Shown here in pieces: positions 6,610 through 9,778 of a stretch of 9,778 nt of DNA. Position 1 is the first letter of the stretch; every line of letters starts with the position of its first letter. The notes under the pieces were generated by a model that searched no databases, was not told the DNA's origin, and saw nothing but the letters and a program-made list of their open reading frames with translations. This DNA is from an uncultured Clostridia bacterium (GTDB lineage: Bacteria; Bacillota; Clostridia; Christensenellales; CAG-314), in NCBI GenBank assembly GCA_937875645.1, contig CALLXO010000005.1, forward strand, positions 1 through 9,778, read 5' to 3'. The position numbers and the translations under genes are program-made.

Positions 6610-7287
6610 ATGAAATATAAATGTTTGATATTAGACCATGACGATACGGTCGTAAAGACTACTCCTGAAGTTCATTTTCCTTCCTTTAAAGAGACTCTTA
6701 GGCGCATTAGACCGCAGTTAATAGATATGACGTTGGAGCAATTTGTTAATTATTGTTTTGACCCCGGGTTTTATTCCCTATGCGTTGATATTTTAAAGCT
6801 AACCAAGGAAGAAAAAGAAAAACAGTATTTCGAATGGTTAGACTACAACAAAACAAAAATACCCGACTGTTACGAAGGGCTGGGCGAATTTATTAAGGAG
6901 TTTGTAAAGGACGGTGGGCGTTTATGCGTTGCAAGCCATTCGGACGAACAAATAATCAGGCGTGATTACCTTCATCATTTTGAATTGGAACCAGATTTGG
7001 TATTTGGTTGGGGAGAGAGGGAAACACACCGTAAGCCATACCCTTATCCTATTGAAGAAGCGCACAAAAGACTAAGCATCCCATATGGGCAAATGCTTGT
7101 TGTGGATGATTTAAAACCGGGGTATACAATGGCAAAAAGAGCGGGAGTAAAATTTGCTTATGCCGGTTGGAGCAGTAGTGACAAGGTAAAGGAAGTAAAT
7201 GAGTTTATGAGACAAAACGCAGATTACTGTTTTTTTGATATAAAAGATTTAAAGAATTTAATTTTTGAAAAGGTTGAGGGTAGATAA
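6610..7287 (+). CDS. HAD-superfamily hydrolase, phosphatase-like
   Basis: A 225-residue cytoplasmic protein with all four HAD motifs in order. Motif I is DHDDTV, with the nucleophile D9 and acid D11. Motif II is S109 in VASHSD. Motif III is K142 in HRKPYPYP. Motif IV is D166 and D167 in LVVDDLKPG. The region from about 18 to 85 would be the helical cap (C1 type), as in phosphoglycolate-phosphatase-like or beta-phosphoglucomutase-like enzymes. The substrate cannot be read from the sequence, and the neighbours do not narrow it. The start at 6610 was chosen over an ATG seven codons upstream because only it has a ribosome binding site and it directly precedes the first beta strand (KYKCLILDHDD). 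It follows the proS terminator and converges with thpR, so it is probably monocistronic. Confidence 0.88.
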   Translation: MKYKCLILDHDDTVVKTTPEVHFPSFKETLRRIRPQLIDMTLEQFVNYCFDPGFYSLCVDILKLTKEEKEKQYFEWLDYNKTKIPDCYEGLGEFIKEFVKDGGRLCVASHSDEQIIRRDYLHHFELEPDLVFGWGERETHRKPYPYPIEEAHKRLSIPYGQMLVVDDLKPGYTMAKRAGVKFAYAGWSSSDKVKEVNEFMRQNADYCFFDIKDLKNLIFEKVEGR

Positions 7288-7307
7288 TTAAAATACCTTA
7301 AGATTTT

Positions 7308-7331
7308 TGCAAATTTTAAAGCAAATTTGCA
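7308..7331. terminator. AT-rich inverted repeat between convergent genes
   Basis: TGCAAATTT (7308-7316) pairs with AAATTTGCA (7323-7331) around TAAAGC, between the ends of the HAD gene and thpR. The position suits a shared terminator, but neither strand has a following T-run and the stem is weak. Confidence 0.3.
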
Positions 7332-7342
7332 TTGCGATAAAA

Positions 7343-7846
7343 CTAATATATTCTTGTATAGGTCAATACTCCGTCAACTCTGTGGGAGTGCATTAAATCA
7401 ATGCTTTCAACAGATGCCGTAAGTTTATTTATGCTTATTAACTCAGACGAAAAACCGACGGCATTTCGTAACAGAGTGATATGTGCTCTAAAGTTTTTTT
7501 CGTCAAAACTTATGTCAAAATTTTTTAGCTTGCTTCGCAGTTGGCTTACCAAAGTAATTAAAGTATCATTTTTTGTAGCAAGGTAAACTATTTCCTTCCC
7601 GCAATTAACAAAACTGTCCAGTTTATTAAAGGTCAATTCAAAAGGGGTAAAATTAACGCTTTCAATAACTTTTTTAACCTTAATTTCGTCAACCTTTATT
7701 GTTTCGCCTAAAAATGCCAAAGTCATATGTAAATTGGGCAACAAAGTATAATTACCCTTAACTCCGCTTTTTTTGAGTTTCAAGTATATATGCGACACTG
7801 CTTCTTTAAAACTATTATTAAAGTTTAAAGCTAAAAATAATCTCAT
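7343..7846 (-). CDS. thpR: RNA 2',3'-cyclic phosphodiesterase (LigT/2H family)
   Basis: A 167-residue protein of the 2H phosphoesterase superfamily, ThpR/LigT type, which opens 2',3'-cyclic phosphate RNA ends to 2'-phosphate. Both catalytic signatures are present: HMT at residues 40-42 (LHMTLAFLGE) and HIT at 122-124 (FRAHITLLRN). The N-terminal MRLFLAL strand is typical of the family, and the length is slightly under the usual 175-190. The frame is open back to an ATG at 7909, but I place the start at 7846: the protein begins canonically there, and a good promoter lies inside the upstream extension, so transcripts from it would not contain the longer start. The ribosome binding site is weak (TAGGT, about 4 bases from the ATG). 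It stands alone on the minus strand, convergent with the HAD gene and divergent from pepF. Confidence 0.9.
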   Translation of the reverse strand: MRLFLALNFNNSFKEAVSHIYLKLKKSGVKGNYTLLPNLHMTLAFLGETIKVDEIKVKKVIESVNFTPFELTFNKLDSFVNCGKEIVYLATKNDTLITLVSQLRSKLKNFDISFDEKNFRAHITLLRNAVGFSSELISINKLTASVESIDLMHSHRVDGVLTYTRIY

Positions 7847-7877
7847 AAGACCTACATAATTCTTTATTATTATGTTT

Positions 7878-7906
7878 ATTACAGCACCTAACTCCCAAGT
7901 TGTCAA
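7878..7906 (-). promoter_or_regulatory. Promoter of thpR
   Basis: On the minus strand, consensus TTGACA (7906-7901) and TGTAAT (7883-7878) are separated by exactly 17 bases. Transcription would start near 7871, leaving a leader of about 25 bases before the ATG at 7846. Confidence 0.7.
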
Positions 7907-7909
7907 CAC

Positions 7910-8010
7910 ATTTAACCAGCAATAATTATTTTAATGCTACTTATCAAACTTAAATATTCTTGCTTTAGTTATTAAAATTAAAATCCACTTTTTCAAAAAG
8001 CGTCAATAGC
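7910..8010. other. Divergent intergenic region between thpR and pepF, outer part
   Basis: AT-rich and without a gene. A second minus-strand promoter is conceivable (TTGACG at 8004-7999, TTTAAT about 18 bases on), but it is weaker than the one next to thpR. I see nothing else. Confidence 0.4.
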
Positions 8011-8039
8011 TTGATTTATACACAGAATTGTGATAATAT
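8011..8039 (+). promoter_or_regulatory. Promoter of pepF
   Basis: TTGATT (8011-8016) and TAATAT (8034-8039) are separated by 17 bases, with TG at 8031-8032 forming an extended -10 (TGATAATAT). The spacer holds the short inverted repeat CACA-GAAT-TGTG (8021-8032). Transcription would start near 8046, giving a leader of about 75 bases. Confidence 0.65.
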
Positions 8040-8049
8040 CTTTAAGGTA

Positions 8050-8091
8050 TTTTAGATAATAGATCTAAAAAAAATCTAAAAATTTTTTTTT
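8050..8091 (+). promoter_or_regulatory. pepF leader with alternative hairpins and nine T residues, possible attenuator
   Basis: TTTTAGAT (8050-8057) can pair with either of two identical ATCTAAAA copies: 8063-8070 (5-base loop) or 8074-8081 (16-base loop). The second pairing ends one base before nine T residues (8083-8091), the layout of a weak intrinsic terminator, and the first would compete with it. All stems are AT-rich. Confidence 0.35.
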
Positions 8092-8120
8092 GGCCTTTAG
8101 GGCTGTTAATAAGGAGACAT

Positions 8121-9778
8121 ATGACTTTTGAAAACAGAAACGATATTCCTTTGCGCTATACGTGGGATCTAACGCAGATTTATAAAAACGACGAAGGTTT
8201 TCACAAGGATGTAGAAGACGCAACAAATAAAGTAAGTGAGTTGAGCCGTTTTAAGGGTAAGCTAAATAAAGATACAACAGTGTTGGAATGTTTTAAGGCT
8301 TTAAGCGAGATTACTCTCCCTTTAGAAAAAGCTTCCTGCTATGCGTATTTAAAGAATTCCGAAAACAATAAAGACACCAAGGCGCAGGAATTGATGGAAA
8401 AAGCCATGCGTGTGTTAACGGCTTTTAGCCAAGCCAGCGCATTTATTGACCCCGAACTTACGGCATTGCCCGAAGAGGTTCTTGACGGATTTTTAAAGGA
8501 CCCGCGTTTTGCAGACAATAGCGTAACCTTACGCAAAATAAAGGCAGGTAAAGCACACGTTCTTACCGCCGCCGAGGAAGAGATGCTTTCCGGCGCATCA
8601 GATGTTGCGAGGTTTTATCAAGAAACATACAGCAGGTTAGACAGCGGCGATTTGGATTTTGGCACAATTAATGTTGACGGCAAGCAGGTTCATATTACTC
8701 ACGGGACTTATAGCGTATTAATTAACGACAGACGTCAAGAAGTAAGACGCAAAGCGTTTGAATCTTTATATAATGCATACGAAAAATATATCAACACCAT
8801 ATCTGGTTTGTACAATGGCAGTGTTAAATACGATTGCTTTACCGCAAAAACCCGCAAATTTGATTCTGCTTTATCTAAAGCGTTGTTTTATGAAGAAGTG
8901 GATGAGGCTGTTTATCAAAATTTGATAGAAAGCGTAAATGCAAATTTAAAGCCGTTGCATCACTATATGGCGCTACGTAAGGAAGTGCTAAAGTTAGAAA
9001 ATCTTAACATGTACGATTTAAGTTTTCCTATGTTTGAAGATGCCGAAATAGCTGTTGAGTTTGACGAAGCGTTTGAATTGGTAAAAAAAGGATTAGAGCC
9101 GTTAGGTAAAGATTATCAGCAGTTGTTGCAAAAAGCGTTTGACAACAGATGGATGGATGTTTACGAGAGTAAAGGCAAAAGGAGCGGAGCGTACAGCATG
9201 GGCGTAACTGCTGTTCACCCTTACGTTATGTTAAATTATCAAAAAACCACGCACGACGTGTTTACCATAGCTCACGAACTGGGGCACAGCATGCACAGTT
9301 TTTATAGCTCACAGGCACAGCCTTACGAAAAAGAGGATTATACAATTTTTGTAGCGGAAGTTGCGAGCACTACCAACGAAGTGATATTGTTGCATTATTT
9401 GTTAGAAAAAGAAAAGGACATTAAGCTACGCAAATTTTTATTGAGTTATTATTTGGATATGATGCGCTCTACTTACTTCCGTCAGACAATGTTTGCGGAA
9501 TTTGAAGCAAAAACTCATAATATGGTAGAAAAGGGTCTGCCCTTCAATTATGAATCATTATCAAATAAGTATTACGAACTTAATAAGAAATATTATGGCG
9601 AGGCGGTAACGCATAATGATTCAATTAAATACGAATGGGCGCGCATACCTCACTTTTACCGTGGATTTTATGTTTATAAATACGCTACAGGTATAGCTTG
9701 TGCTATTAATATTGCCAAGAAAATTTTAGAAGAAGGCGAATCCGCTGTTAAAAATTATAAAAAATTCTTGAGCACTGG
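8121..9778 (+). CDS. pepF: Oligoendopeptidase F (M3B zinc metallopeptidase), 3'-truncated by window edge
   Basis: A cytoplasmic zinc endopeptidase that cuts short peptides and takes part in peptide turnover. The open frame runs from the ATG at 8121 to the right edge: 552 complete codons with no stop. The family is about 600 residues, so some 50 C-terminal residues are missing. The N-terminus (IPLRYTWDLTQIY) is typical of PepF. The zinc site is HELGH at residues 385-389 (codons 9273-9287), with the probable third ligand E413 in FVAEVAST. Near the end of the visible part, RIPHFYRGFYVYKYATG is the conserved substrate-binding and catalytic His/Tyr segment. AAGGAG (8111-8116) lies 4 bases before the ATG. 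It has its own promoter and a leader that may attenuate transcription. There is no signal peptide and no sign of a frameshift. Confidence 0.96.
   Translation, partial: MTFENRNDIPLRYTWDLTQIYKNDEGFHKDVEDATNKVSELSRFKGKLNKDTTVLECFKALSEITLPLEKASCYAYLKNSENNKDTKAQELMEKAMRVLTAFSQASAFIDPELTALPEEVLDGFLKDPRFADNSVTLRKIKAGKAHVLTAAEEEMLSGASDVARFYQETYSRLDSGDLDFGTINVDGKQVHITHGTYSVLINDRRQEVRRKAFESLYNAYEKYINTISGLYNGSVKYDCFTAKTRKFDSALSKALFYEEVDEAVYQNLIESVNANLKPLHHYMALRKEVLKLENLNMYDLSFPMFEDAEIAVEFDEAFELVKKGLEPLGKDYQQLLQKAFDNRWMDVYESKGKRSGAYSMGVTAVHPYVMLNYQKTTHDVFTIAHELGHSMHSFYSSQAQPYEKEDYTIFVAEVASTTNEVILLHYLLEKEKDIKLRKFLLSYYLDMMRSTYFRQTMFAEFEAKTHNMVEKGLPFNYESLSNKYYELNKKYYGEAVTHNDSIKYEWARIPHFYRGFYVYKYATGIACAINIAKKILEEGESAVKNYKKFLST

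Noticed and set aside
8339..8536. 65-codon minus-strand open frame inside pepF
   Set aside because: Antisense shadow of pepF with no ribosome binding site or domain.
1..9778. A novel defence, mobile or biosynthetic system
   Set aside because: No transposase, integrase, nuclease, toxin-antitoxin pair, CRISPR repeats or biosynthetic cluster; nearly all genes are recognisable single-unit housekeeping or envelope genes.

Overview
The window looks like a housekeeping stretch of an AT-rich, Gram-positive chromosome. I infer an uncultured member of the Clostridia (Bacillota); a Christensenellales-like gut lineage is possible but unproven. The reasons are the split glycine decarboxylase (gcvPB as a separate gene), a short type-3 prolyl-tRNA synthetase, a secreted LysM-CAP protein, a DUF5050-like lipoprotein, an M3B oligoendopeptidase F, and strong AGGAG-type ribosome binding sites with sigma-A-like promoters.

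Layout, left to right. The 3' part of gcvPB (cut by the left edge) ends near a hairpin at 1328-1348. A 238-base leader follows, then a secreted LysM-CAP protein (1519-2205). The next gap (2206-2428) holds interleaved inverted repeats and a T-run, and precedes an unrecognised 321-residue protein with a charged linker (2429-3394). A near-consensus promoter with duplicated dyads at 3488-3552 drives a probable lipoprotein with propeller-like repeats (3571-5007). A strong terminator follows at 5025-5055. proS (5082-6515) starts just behind it, and has its own terminator. A HAD-family phosphatase-like gene (6610-7287) converges on minus-strand thpR (7343-7846). A divergent 274-base promoter region separates thpR from pepF (8121 to the right edge, about 50 codons short of the usual length).

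The genes do not form one obvious pathway. gcvPB serves glycine catabolism and one-carbon supply, proS serves translation, thpR handles 2',3'-cyclic phosphate RNA ends, and pepF breaks down peptides. The LysM-CAP protein and the lipoprotein act outside the cell. Each gene seems to be its own unit, with terminators or promoters in most gaps.

I found no mobile element, CRISPR array, tRNA, rRNA or defence cluster, and no clear new multi-gene system. The points most worth a second look are regulatory: the paired dyads around the lipoprotein promoter, proS lying directly behind a terminator with no visible promoter or T-box, and the pepF leader with alternative hairpins before nine T residues. The unknown 321-residue protein is the main gap in function. 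Two gene starts (the LysM-CAP gene and thpR) are placed inside longer open frames, on signal-peptide, ribosome-binding-site and promoter evidence.
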